Positions 41,275-51,624 of a stretch of 64,000 nt of DNA are shown here, one piece after another. The stretch is taken from NCBI GenBank assembly GCA_002778195.1, contig PCDI01000003.1, positions 1,943,913-2,007,912 of the forward strand, written 5' to 3'. The position numbers and the translations under genes are program-made. The notes under the pieces were generated by a model, which did not search any database, had not been told where the DNA came from, and saw nothing but the letters and a program-made list of their open reading frames with translations. The DNA is from Raffaelea ambrosiae. Its lineage: Eukaryota; Ascomycota; Sordariomycetes; Ophiostomatales; Ophiostomataceae. How positions within the stretch are numbered: the first letter of the stretch is position 1; each line of letters opens with the position of its first letter.

Positions 41275-42620
41275 ATGGCCTATACCAACCTCCCCGACTT
41301 CGACTCTCTGCCGGCCGTCAAGGACATGCCCCGGGGTTGCGCCTGGGGGATCTTCGACAAGGACGGCAAGAAGGACCACCTCGGCTGCCTCAACCTGCTG
41401 ACCCCCGAGGTCGTCCAGGCCGCGCTCAAGGAGGCCACCGACGGCGTCAGCGTGTCGCTCAACTGGGCAATGGGCTCCATCCACACGCCCGGGTTTGACC
41501 GCAAGGCGCTCGCGCACAAGGTCATTTCCTTCCGCGACCACCCCGTCGAGGCTCTGCGCGTGCACGGCTTCGACGACGAGCTCTCGTTCAACACGCAGGA
41601 GACGTCGCAGTGGGACAGTCTCGTGCACTTTGCCCACCAGCCGACGGGCCTGGGCTACAACGGCGCCCGCGTGCAGGCGGACGACCTCGTGCAGGGCTTC
41701 GGCTGCCGCGACACGGCCTGCCAGTACCCGACGCTGAACCACTGGCACGAGCGCGGCTGCCTGGTGGGCCGCGGCGTGCTGCTGGACTACCGGCGGTACG
41801 CGGACACGCACGGCATCGCGTTCCACTGCTTCAGCGACGACAAGATCTACGTGGAGGACCTGGAGAAGGTGGCGGCCTGGGAGGGCGTGACGCTGCGGCA
41901 GGGCGACATTATCATTGTGCGGACGGGCTTCACGGAGGAGCTGTCGGCGGCGGACACGGAGGAAAAGCAGCACGCGCTGATGGCGAGCCACAAGACGTGC
42001 GGCGTGTTTGGGTCCGAGGCGACGGCACGGTGGTTCTGGAACCATCATCCGGCGGCGGTGGCGGGGGATGCCATTGCGTTTGAGCAGCTGCCGCCGGTTC
42101 GACCGGATGGGAAGACTGGGGGTATTGGCGATCTAGGTGAGTGAAGAAATGGAGCGAGCGAGGAAGAAGAAGAAGAAAGAAGAAAGAAGAAAGAAGAAAG
42201 AANNNNNNNNNNNNNNNNNNNNNNNNNNNNNNNNNNNNNNNNAAGAAGAAAGAAGAAAGAAGAAAGAAGAAAGAAACGAGTGAGCGAGCGAGAAAACAAA
42301 AGAAGAAGAATCGAGCGAGCGAAGCGAGCGAGGAGAAAAAAGAAAAGAGAAAAGAAAAGTCGAGTGAGCGAAGCGAGCGAGGAAAGAAAAGAAGAATCGA
42401 GTGAGCGGAGCGAGCGAGGAAACAAAAGACTAATGGCTTTATAGTCCTCCACCAGTACTTCCTCTCGCTGTTCGGCATGAACATTGGCGAGCTGTGGGAT
42501 CTCAAGGCCCTGTCCCAGATGTGCGCGGAAAAGAAAAAGTACTCGTTCCTGCTGACGAGCTCGCCGCTCAACGTGCCGGGCTCCGTGGGCAGCCCGCCGA
42601 ACGCGATTGCTATTTTCTGA
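41275..42620 (+). CDS. Cyclase-family metal hydrolase (PF04199-like)
   Basis: Two exons: 41275-42136 and 42445-42620; intron 42137-42444 (GTGAGT, TTATAG) includes a 40-base assembly gap; 345 residues. This family (kynurenine formamidase-like) hydrolyses amides or lactones with a bound metal ion. Seen: MPRGCAWGIFDKDGKKDHLG and CLNLLTPEVV at the start, SQWDSLVHFAHQPTGLGYNG (the fungal form of the HxGTHxD region, here WDSLVHFAHQ), GRGVLLDYRRYADTHGI, LRQGDIIIVRTGF, and the C-terminal block VLHQYFLSLFGMNIGELWDL restored across the intron. Fungal members often lie in catabolic or secondary-metabolite clusters. The intron is purine-rich with GAGCGAGCGAAGCGAGC repeats; its true length is unknown because of the gap. 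Confidence 0.85.
42203..42242. other. Assembly gap (40 N)
   Basis: Forty N inside an AAGAAAGAAG low-complexity tract in the cyclase intron. The real length and content are not known. Confidence 0.99.
42307..42419. repeat. Right arm of inverted repeats, intronic
   Basis: Three copies of a GAATCGAG(T/C)GAGCGAAGCG(A)GCGAGG-type unit at 42307-42333, 42359-42382 and 42394-42419, separated by GAAAAGA tracts. They are inverted relative to the two copies at 41161-41233, on the other side of exon 1. Confidence 0.85.
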
Positions 42621-42686
42621 GTCGGATCGGGCGAGACGTCCGTCGTGACAATGGCAAGCAAAACATATATAGGGGTTTCATACGTG

Positions 42687-42804
42687 GTGGGCCGGCGGTG
42701 TTAGCGAGTGAGTGCTGTGTGGGCCGGCGGTGTTAGCGAGTGAGTGCTGTGTGGGCTGGCGGTGTTAGCGAGTGTGGTGTGGGCCCCGGTGTTAGCGAGT
42801 CGAG
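42687..42804. repeat. Tandem repeat, 32-base period
   Basis: Three units of 32 bases and a shorter fourth, each with GTGTTAGCGAGTG, lie just downstream of the cyclase stop. They are in the likely 3' untranslated or intergenic DNA. The following 42805-43139 holds no feature I can see. Confidence 0.85.
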
Positions 42805-43139
42805 GTTGTGGGAGAATAGCGGTGTTGGTGGTGAGAGCGGCGATAGGCGTTTATCTTGGGTGCTGACGGCGGAGACGAAATACGCGCCCGTCTGACAGCC
42901 CCCTGCCGTGGCAAACAAGCTTCTTTTTTGTATCCAGTCCAACCCGTCGGGCTTCTCATACGTGTAGATGCAACAGTGACGGCTCTTCAATATCCACGTA
43001 AAGGAGTTTTACATAAGCTAAAAAGAGACGAGCCCGTTGGCTGAATCAAAATCAGCCCAACAGGACAGACAGTAAACAAATGCATGACCCTTTATAAACC
43101 AGTGTATGACCGTCCATCTGTCCAACCCATCGCGCCCCC

Positions 43140-45218
43140 TCAGTACGTCACCGTCTCGTACCCGTGGTCCGGGTCGTCAAAGTAGTACGTCGTATCCCGG
43201 CCCGGGTCCTCCCGCACGGAGAAGCCGTTGCCCAGGTACGCGAACCGGTTCCGGGCATCCCAGCGCTGCCAGTCGTAGTCCTCGAAGCGCGGCGTGTCCA
43301 GCATGTGGAACCAGTGCACGCGGCTGCCCGGGTGCAGGGCCACGACGGGCCCGTCCACGGTGCCGTTCTTGAACCAGGAGCGGCAGTGCGTGCTCCAGGC
43401 CGTGCGCTGCATGAACGCCTCCGCGTGGCGGGTAAACTCGGCGGCGGCCGCGTGCTGCACCGCGACCGACTTGACGCCCTGGGTCTGGCACTTGTGCAGC
43501 ATCTGGATGATGTATTTGGCGGCGTGTTCGAGGATGGGCAGCACCGAGCCGTGGCCGATGGGGGCATTGGGGCCGAGGAACACTGGGCGAGCTGTCAAAC
43601 GAGGAACGAGCGAGGGACACGAGGACCAAAAAACATACTGAAATGGTTGGGAAAGTTGGGCACGGCCAGCGACAGATACCCCACCGGCTTGTCCTTCCAC
43701 TGCTCGGCCAGGCTGGCGCCGCCGCGGCCGACGACCGGGTACCGCGGGCTGAACGAGATGTCGAACCCGGTGGCGCAGACAAGCAGGTCCGCCGGGATCA
43801 CCTCGCCCGTGGCCGTCTGGATGCCTGCGGGCACGATCGCGGCGATGCCGTCCGTCACCACGCGCACGTTGTCCTGGCCCAGGGCCTCGAGGTAGCCGTT
43901 GCCGGGCGTGGGCCGGCGGCAGCCGACGGCAAAGTCGGGCAGCAGGTACGGGAGCAGAGGCGAGTCGTGTCCGAGCTTGTCCTTCATTTCCTTGGTGGAG
44001 AACGCGAGTGCCTCTTTTTGTTCGGGGCTGTCTTTGAGGATCTGCTTCGTCAGTGGGTTTGGGTTGTTTGTTTCGGCCTGAATCTGGTGTTTCTTTTTAT
44101 TGGATCATGTATCGTTTTGCTTTGTTCTTCTTCTTCTTTCTTCTTTCTTCTTTTCTTTCTTCCCACTTACAAAACGGAAGCGGCTGTTCAGCTCGCCTTC
44201 AATCTCCTTTCGGTACTGCAGATATGTCTCGGGAGACGTCCTAAACTCGGCTTTGCGCGCATCGGAGACTAGATACGTGTGAGCCGGTTTCCCTGATGCC
44301 CATCTAACAAACGCTCCTGCATACAATCAAAATTGGAACCGTTTGGGCCGGCCTTGCTCTGGGCAAACCCAGCCGTGATCCATGTCGGCGATCGAATAAA
44401 GGTGACAAGACTCTTCACATCTGATTTCGCATGTGTCAACTTCTCAGTGCCAAGCAGCAAAGCACCTGGCAACCAATCTATCCCACCTGGTTGAATCGTT
44501 GGGACGATTTGCACGCCCGATGACCCGCAACCCAAAACAGCCACCGTCTTGCCGCGCCAGTCAGCTTTGGGGTCCCAGGCGGCGCTGTGCAGGAGCTCCC
44601 CCTGGAACGAGTGCAGGCCGGGGATGTCGGGCCACTTCCAGTTGTTGAGGATGCCAGAGCCGCTGATCAGAAAATGGCCCCAGTCCTCTTTGGTCGTCCC
44701 CGTTGTCGTGTCCTCGACTTTGACGTTCCAGATGCCCTGGGCCTCGTCCCAGGTGGCACCCGCCACGCGATGGCTGAGACGAATGTATTTGTAGAGGTCG
44801 TATTTCGTGGCCACGTTCTTGAAGTATTCGAGGATCTCGGGTGCCGGAGAGTAGCTGCGTGTGGATGAGCAATCGGACGAGCACATAAAGAAACCCGAGG
44901 AACATCCCTGCCGCCCACACACATGACTCACTACTTGTTCCAGTTCTCGTTGGGCGCCCAGGTGAACTGATAATTGTGCGACGGAATGTCGCAGGCGCAG
45001 CCCGGGTATCGATTCTCATACCACGTCCCGCCTACTTCGGGGTTCTTTTCGTAGATAACATGCGTAATGTTCTTCATGTGGCGCTCCATCTGGTAGGCCA
45101 GGTTGAGACCGGCTGCTCCAGCGCCCACGGTGATGACGCGCAGCGGCCGGGGCTCGCCCAGCTTTGTCTCATGCACACGGTACGGGCCTTCTTGCCCGTT
45201 GGGCAGAAATTCTCCCAT
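43140..45218 (-). CDS. Flavin monooxygenase, Baeyer-Villiger type
   Basis: Six exons: 45218-44932, 44854-44487, 44420-44325, 44268-44171, 44041-43639, 43582-43140; 564 residues. It inserts oxygen next to a carbonyl using FAD and NADPH. FAD motif VITVGAGAAGLNLAYQME, then NPEVGGTWYENRYPGCACDI, the Baeyer-Villiger fingerprint FQGELLHSAAWD (FxGxxxHxxxWD), the NADPH motif VAVLGCGSSGVQIVP, then VTFIRSPTWITAGFA, ELNSRFRFILKDSPEQKEAL, LLVCATGFD and FLGPNAPIGHGSVLPI. Intron 44421-44486 is only 66 bases, has no stop in frame and a weak donor (GTGGGA). Leaving it in would add 22 residues not found in relatives, so I spliced it. Other introns have standard ends. Confidence 0.9.
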
Positions 45219-47038
45219 GGTGATGCTCTAGCTAGTTTTTCTCAGTCTAAATGATGTAAACACGGCACTTTTCGCGGTCTGGTAACAGTTCTTTCAGTTC
45301 AGCTCTGTTCCTCCTCTAGGCAAAATCACTGGTTTGCGAAGTGAGCTGGGAATGTATTCCCGTCAACACTCTTCCAAGTGTTCCTTTGCCTTTGTATGAA
45401 CTATCCGTTCCTCCTTTGATGATGCCAAGAAGACGAGCTGAATCATTCGACACCCAAGAGTCAACCGGTGGCCAGCAAGTTCGGTTGAAGATGGCTTCAT
45501 TCTGTCTCTGTGTTGCTGGTCATTCGGAACGATTAACCGAGCCGAGGCGGCTTGGGTTGATCAGATCCGTTTCTTACCCCAAGATACCGGCCTAGTTCTC
45601 TCTCAATCAAGGGTCCCTTTCGATCCCCCGCACGCCTGAACGCTCCCCTGACACCACCCCGGATTGCCTTTCCCGCTAGGTAACTGAGCGTGTGCCTGCT
45701 TGCATTTCCCCCGCGTTTCGGTATTCTTGGTTGCCGCTGATGTGGCAACGGGTCTGGCCAGGCTGGAGCGGATATACCGGGCGACGTTGGTCTTTGGGCA
45801 CGACAAGGGTGCGGGACAGGTTGATTCAAGCCAAAAATCACTATGAGTAAGGGAAAGAGTGTGTGGATTTGGGAAGGCTCGTGGAATGGATGTCGGTTTA
45901 GTTAATTCTGGTTGTCTTTGATTCAGAGGTACGGAGTTCGTGCTACCATGGAAAATGCAAGGTTGGCAGCTTCTTCAACCAAGCCCAAGACACGGCTTAG
46001 CCTGAGGTCGGCAAGCCCTGGGTTTCCTGATTCCAGGGTTCTGTCGGTGGTCTACTTACACAATTTAGGCTGCTGTCTACTGATATTCTAATATGAAAGG
46101 CCACCCTACAAGGAACAGCACATGTTCACCGAGGCGAGCCTCCATGGGTTTGGGTGCGCATTGTCAGTGCTTTCCTCTGAACTTCTCTATTGACGTTACC
46201 TGTATATTTTCGGCCTCCTGGTTGTCTTTAACAAGGCGTCGTCAGAAATTGGCATCTACTCGTACGCAAAACCGGCCAGGCACCTCTGCTCAACGGCAAG
46301 AGTCGTCCAGCCCGTTTCTGCACCACACCGCTGACCGCTGCCAGCTGACGTGCATCTTCTCTGCAGACTGCCGCTTGGCGTCTGAGCATCCATTTCTGGC
46401 AGGGATCGACAATATTGGATAGACGGGGGTTCAAAGACTCGGAGCGACTGGTGTCTTTAGCATAAAGAGTGGTTGAGGACCGTGCCGAGAAGCCGTTGTG
46501 ATGCCGTTTGTTTACAGTGGCACTGGAACCCACCAACAGACGCCAGACTAGACGTTGAGACGGGTTAGACCAGCTGGGACAGCTGGAAAGCTCAGACAAG
46601 CAGTGTGTTTACCCCTGGCAACGTCGTGGCAGTACACTGACAAGACCAAGCCCGGATCGCGAGGGCTCCACTAAAAGAGCTTCAATATATTGGCATTGGG
46701 TGGGGTGACAACAACTGGCCAGTGATGCCAGCGGGTAGTAATTCGCACGGTGGGGACATGAAAGCGAGCTGTAAATGGTACGGCAGGAATGTACCCATCC
46801 CGAGTTCATGATGGGCGCACTGTCCTGGCTCCCCACCAACGAAGCTCAGCACGTTTTCGTTTGCCTCAGCTTTCACCCCACCTTGTTCCTCCTCTCGATA
46901 GCAAGACACTCCGCCCAACGAGCTCGCTCCGCGGTTCTCTTTTTTCTCTTTCTTCCCTCTTTCGTTTTGTTCACCGCCTGCCAGCTTTTCCGGCTCAATT
47001 GATCCTCCGCGACAGACGCACGACTTCTCCCCTCCATC
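45219..47038. other. Divergent intergenic region, monooxygenase and phosphoglucomutase
   Basis: 1.8 kb with no supportable gene. Open frames on the minus strand at 45841-45533 and 46599-46228 have odd composition and no domain pattern. The 150 bases before 47039 are pyrimidine-rich (CTTTCTTCCCTCTTTCG), as is usual in front of strongly expressed fungal housekeeping genes. Confidence 0.5.
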
Positions 47039-48926
47039 ATGGCTACCGAAACGGTCACCTTTACGTCCTTTACGGACCAGAAGCCGGGCACGTAAGTCGG
47101 GCTCAGAGACGCCGAAAACCAGGCGACCGGGGCGGCTTCCAGATGGCCCAAGAGACAGGTCTAGCTAACACCCCCCTTCCCCCCCCCCCCTCCCAGGTCT
47201 GGCCTCCGCAAGAAGGTCACCGTCTTCCAGAAGCCGCACTACAGCGAGTCCTTTATCACGAGCATTCTCCTGTCCATTCCGGAGGGAGCAGATGGTGGGT
47301 GACGATGACGACGACGACGACGACGACGACGATGGCGATGGCGATGGCGATAACACCGCTCCTTCTCTGCTACTCGGTCTGACTGCTTCTCTTTTCCCAG
47401 GCGCCTTCCTCGTCATCGGCGGCGACGGCCGCTACTGGAACCCCGAGGTGATCCAGCTGATCGCGCAGATCGGCGCCGCGTACGGCGTCAAGAAGCTGCT
47501 GATCGGGCAGCACGGCATCCTGTCGACGCCGGCGGCGAGCCACGTGATCCGCAAGCGCAAGGCCACGGGCGGCATCCTGCTGACGGCGAGCCACAACCCG
47601 GGCGGGCCGACCAACGACTTTGGCATCAAGTACAACCTGGCCAACGGCGGGCCGGCGCCGGAGAGCGTGACCAACAAGATCTTTGAGGTGTCCAAGACGC
47701 TGACGGCCTACAAGAAGGTGGCCCTGGACGCGGTCGACATCGACACCATCGGCACGCGGACGTACGGCCCGCTCGAGGTCGAGATCGTCGACAGCACGGC
47801 CGACTACGTGGCGATGCTGGAGGGCATCTTTGACTTTCCGCTGATCAAGCGCTACTTTGCCAGCCACCCGGACTTCCGCATGCTCTTTGACGGCCTCAGC
47901 GGCGTCACGGGCCCCTACGGCACGGCCATCTTCGACAAGGCGTTCGGGCTGGGCCCCGGCGCGACGCAGAACTGCGTGCCGCAGCCCGACTTTGGCGGCG
48001 GGCACCCGGACCCCAACCTGACGTATGCGCACGCGCTCGTCGAGGCGGTCGAGAAGGGCCAGATCCCCTTTGGCGCGGCGTCGGACGGCGACGGCGACCG
48101 CAACATGATCTACGGCGCGGGCGCGTTCGTGTCGCCGGGCGACAGCCTGGCCATCATTGCGCACCACGCGCAGCTGATCCCGTACTTCCGCCAGAACGGG
48201 GTGTTTGGGCTGGCGCGCAGCATGCCGACGTCGGGCGCGGTGGACCGGGTGGCGCAGAAGCAGGGGCTGGCGTGCTACGAGGTGCCGACGGGCTGGAAGT
48301 TCTTCTGCGCGCTGTTCGACGCGGACAAGCTGTCGATCTGCGGCGAGGAGAGCTTCGGCACGGGCAGCAACCACATCCGCGAGAAGGACGGCCTGTGGGC
48401 GATTGTGGCGTGGCTCAACATCATCGCCGGCCTGGGCAGCGCGTCCGACGACGCGGCGGCGCCGCCGCCGACGATCAAGTCGATCCAGCACGACTTCTGG
48501 GCCACCTACGGCCGCACCTTCTTCACGCGCTACGACTACGAGAACGTCGACAGCGACGGCGCCAGCAAGGTGGTCGGCGTGCTGCGGGACCTGGTCGCGG
48601 ACGCGTCGTTTGTCGGGCGCAGCGTCGACGCGACGCACACGGTGACCGACGCCGGGGACTTTTCGTACACGGACCTGGACGGGTCCGTGTCGGCGCACCA
48701 GGGCCTGTACGTCAAGTTTGCCAACGGCACGCGCATTGTGGTGCGGCTGTCGGGCACGGGCTCGAGCGGCGCCACGATCCGGCTGTACATTGAGCAGCAC
48801 AGCGCGGACGCGGCCAGCTACGGCCAGGACGCGCAGGAATTCTTGCAGCCCGAGATCCAGTTTGCCACGCAGCTGCTCAAGTTCAAGGAGTACGTCGGCC
48901 GGGACGAGCCGGATGTGAAGACATGA
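47039..48926 (+). CDS. PGM2: Phosphoglucomutase
   Basis: Three exons: 47039-47091, 47197-47294, 47401-48926; introns 47092-47196 and 47295-47400; 558 residues, the usual length. It interconverts glucose 1-phosphate and glucose 6-phosphate in the cytosol, linking glycogen, trehalose and cell-wall precursors to glycolysis. N-terminus VTFTSFTDQKPGTSGLRKKV carries the substrate-binding TSGLRKK across the first intron. The phosphoserine loop is GGILLTASHNPGGPTNDFGI, the metal loop ASDGDGDRNM, the sugar-binding loop CGEESFGTGSNHIREKDG, and the phosphate-binding loop RLSGTGSSGATIRLY. All key residues are present. The second intron contains a GAC/GATGGC trinucleotide run. Confidence 0.96.
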
Positions 48927-49782
48927 GAGAACGACGGACGAGTGTGCGTGCCAAGGAAGGGGAAGGGCTGGGAGCTGGGACGTGTTTGCGTAGATGGGAG
49001 AAAGAAGGTCGAGCCAGACTGGACCGGACGGGACCAGACTGGAAAGAGCGCAGACAAAATTGTAGCATGCCAAGGGTAGGATGCAAACACGGGCGCAGTT
49101 GCTCTTGGTGGACGATGTTGGTTGTGTTAGTAGTACGACTTAGTTACAATCACACTATGGCTCTGTGTTGAGTGTCTGGCTAAATTTGCAGTACCAGACG
49201 ATCCAACGCACCGGAACCCGTCATTCATAAATCCCAATGCTGCACAACAGAGTGGGTTGGAAACGCTACAAGCCGAAAATAGCCTAGTATATGAATAAGA
49301 AAGGGATATCTCTTTTCCTGGGGTTACCCGCCACCGCTCTCCGTGCAATATTTTTTAGGGATATCTCTTTTCCTGGGGTTACCGCTATCCGCTCTCCGTG
49401 CAATATTCTATAAGTACTTCTTAAGAGCGAGGCCCCCGTGCGGCCGCTCGAGCGCACTCACAGACCCCAAGTTGAGCTGGGAGGCTGGGAGGAGGGCCGT
49501 TGCTTGGTCAAACAACAGCCCGCACTCTGGCTTGCTCTCCCGAATCTGGCAGCCTCTGTTTGCAGTGCGCGGGCACAGCTGGGCCATCTAACCACGTCCC
49601 ATTGCTTGATCTGGTCAAGTTCTTTTTCGTCGTACTGCTGTGATAACGGAATACTATCGATCCCGACTTGAAAGGTCGATGGAGCCTATGCAAGGCCGAT
49701 GTACCTTGTATAGGAACGAGAGGATTTTCTCCTCATCAAGCATGCTCTGTTCCTCTCTTCTCCTTCTCTGACTGCCTCGCTT
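48927..49782. other. Convergent intergenic region with a 50-base direct repeat
   Basis: Between two genes that end toward each other. It contains the tandem duplication listed at 49303-49407; nothing else recognised. Confidence 0.6.
49303..49407. repeat. Direct repeat, two 50-base copies
   Basis: Copies at 49303-49352 and 49358-49407 start GGGATATCTCTTTTCCTGGG and end CTCTCCGTGCAATATT. They differ at a few central positions (CCGCCACC versus CGCTATCC) and are separated by five bases. Confidence 0.9.
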
Positions 49783-51624
49783 TCAATCCAGCCTCCCGTC
49801 GTTGTCCCAAGGAATTTCCCAGTCCTGCTGACGCCAGAACTTTCCCAAACTCGACACGATCTGTGTGCGCCCATTGCTCCGCGTCGCAATGTTGACGAAA
49901 TCGAACTCGGTCCCGTTGTCGTTTTGCTTCTGTCCAAGCAACAAGAACTCGTTGAAATAGCCCACATAGCGACGACAGCCCGGGTTGGGACACCATGTGC
50001 TACAATAGCCCAGCAAGCTGCCCTGCAGGTTGTACGAGTCGCGGTCCAGGGCCTGGTACCACCCGAGCGCGACGATGCCCCTGTCCTCGTCGGCTTTCTG
50101 CGCCCGGCGTATCATGGAGTTCGTGCGCCGGCTGAAGAGCATGCCGGTGCCCCAGTCGATCTCTCGTGTTTTCCGTCCGCCCGACAGCCGGAACGTGCGG
50201 CGGTACGTGATCTGCAGACACCTCGTGGTGCGGGGACAGGGGCAGGTGTCCATGGCGCACGTCATCGCGTCCAGCGCACTGGTGCGCTGGTAGACCGTGC
50301 GGGACGCCGTGTGCGCGGCACACGGCTGTCGTGTCCGCGTGCGCTCCGTGGCGTCCGCCAGCGTGTCCACGGGGCCGTCCAGGTGGCTGGCGTAGCGGAG
50401 GCAGCCGCAGCGTGTCGGGTCGACACAGCGCATCTCCAGGAAGATGCCCGGCGCCGACGGCGGCGTGATGTACTGCGGCGGCTCCCGTCGGGCGTACATG
50501 CTCTCGATCATGCAGCGGAAGTCGCTGGACGGCACGCGTTGCTGGTCGTAGACCGACAGGTCCAGGTGCGCCGTGTAGGCCATGGTGACCACAAACTCGG
50601 CGTCGGCGCTGTGGACAAAGGCCACGGCCAGGGACGGGAAGACGGACGCGGGCAGCGTGCGATGGTGGCTGCGGTGGTGCGCCGGGATGTGGCTGGGGTG
50701 GCGGCAGGTAAACGTCTTGGTCGGGGGGGGGGCGGACGCCGATCCTTGGCGGAGGCCGCCTAGATACCAGGGCAGCTCAGCCCGGAGACGCGCATGGGCC
50801 ATGAACGACTGGATGTCCTTGTACGCGACCGTCTTGTGCGCGCAGAGGCGCACGTGTCCCTCGTGGGCGATGCAGACGCGCGTGGCGTCGCCGGCGTCGC
50901 CGGTCTGCTGCTGGGCGGCGGGCGAAAAGAAGCTCCGGGGATGCTGGGCCCGGCAGCCGGCGCACCGAAGATACTGGAAGTGGTAGGCCGTGTTGTGGCG
51001 CGTGCGCCACGTGCTGTCGCCCCGCCGGGTCGCCTGGCACTGGCTGCACCACCGGTCCTTCCACAGCAGGTTGGCCCACGTCTGCCACTCGTCCGTGGTC
51101 CGGAAGTGCTGGCGCTGCGCGGCCCAGGGCCCGTAGGCAAAGAACGCGCTCCCCCGCGGCGGCGCCGCCTGCCATCGCGCGAACTCGGGGCTGCCAAACA
51201 GCCGCAGAAAGATGCGGCTCGCCCGGCGCAGCATGTGCATGGAGATGGGGTCGAGGTGCGTCATGATGCGCAGCAGCAGCTCGTCGGGAAGCCGCGTCAG
51301 CGCGCCGGCGTAGGCGTTGTGCCGGGCCGCCACCAGCAGGCGGTCGTCGGCGGCCCGCGTGAACACGATCATTTTCGGTGCCTTTCGGTCAAAGTGCGCA
51401 AACGGACACAGCGCCGCAATGCGGGAGAGCGACTGGTACGTCTTGTGGCGTTCGTCGTTGTCGCTGTCCTGGATGTCCGTGATGTCTTTGGTTTCTTGGA
51501 GAAGCCGACACGATGCGGCCCAGCACCAAGCGGCAGCGGCCACCACCAGAAGTGTGGGCGGTCCGCAGACGGCCTCCACAACAGTCAGCGTGATAAGGAA
51601 GATGTACCCTCCCGGCTCTTCCAT
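49783..51624 (-). CDS. F-box-like protein with N-terminal hydrophobic segment
   Basis: Single exon, 613 residues from ATG 51624 (MEEPGGYIFL). The first 45 residues include a hydrophobic stretch (YIFLITLTVVEAVCGPP, TLLVVAAAAWCWAASCRLL) that could anchor the protein in a membrane; if translation instead starts at the Met in KMIVFTRAADD (near residue 86) this part is lost. Then comes an F-box core LTRLPDELLLRIMTHLDPIS followed by MHMLRRASRIF. Cys pairs (CSQCQ, CAGC, and CPCPRTTRC) may hold zinc. The C-terminus contains WYQALDRDSYNLQGSLLGYC. This is the layout of a large family of fungal F-box proteins of unknown target. The long plus-strand frames opposite it are shadows. Confidence 0.82.
   Translation of the reverse strand: MEEPGGYIFLITLTVVEAVCGPPTLLVVAAAAWCWAASCRLLQETKDITDIQDSDNDERHKTYQSLSRIAALCPFAHFDRKAPKMIVFTRAADDRLLVAARHNAYAGALTRLPDELLLRIMTHLDPISMHMLRRASRIFLRLFGSPEFARWQAAPPRGSAFFAYGPWAAQRQHFRTTDEWQTWANLLWKDRWCSQCQATRRGDSTWRTRHNTAYHFQYLRCAGCRAQHPRSFFSPAAQQQTGDAGDATRVCIAHEGHVRLCAHKTVAYKDIQSFMAHARLRAELPWYLGGLRQGSASAPPPTKTFTCRHPSHIPAHHRSHHRTLPASVFPSLAVAFVHSADAEFVVTMAYTAHLDLSVYDQQRVPSSDFRCMIESMYARREPPQYITPPSAPGIFLEMRCVDPTRCGCLRYASHLDGPVDTLADATERTRTRQPCAAHTASRTVYQRTSALDAMTCAMDTCPCPRTTRCLQITYRRTFRLSGGRKTREIDWGTGMLFSRRTNSMIRRAQKADEDRGIVALGWYQALDRDSYNLQGSLLGYCSTWCPNPGCRRYVGYFNEFLLLGQKQNDNGTEFDFVNIATRSNGRTQIVSSLGKFWRQQDWEIPWDNDGRLD

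Noticed and set aside
42141..42404. Lys/Glu-rich frame running through the N gap
   Set aside because: Lies in the cyclase intron, contains unknown bases and is simple purine repeat.
46431..46450. GGTTCAAAGACTC resembling a tRNA B box
   Set aside because: No matching A box at the right distance, no acceptor or anticodon stem; similar TTCGA hits elsewhere (36806, 60277, 18951) also fail. I found no tRNA gene.
47370..49073. 567-codon minus-strand frame opposite phosphoglucomutase
   Set aside because: Antisense shadow without domain; the plus strand has all catalytic loops of the mutase.
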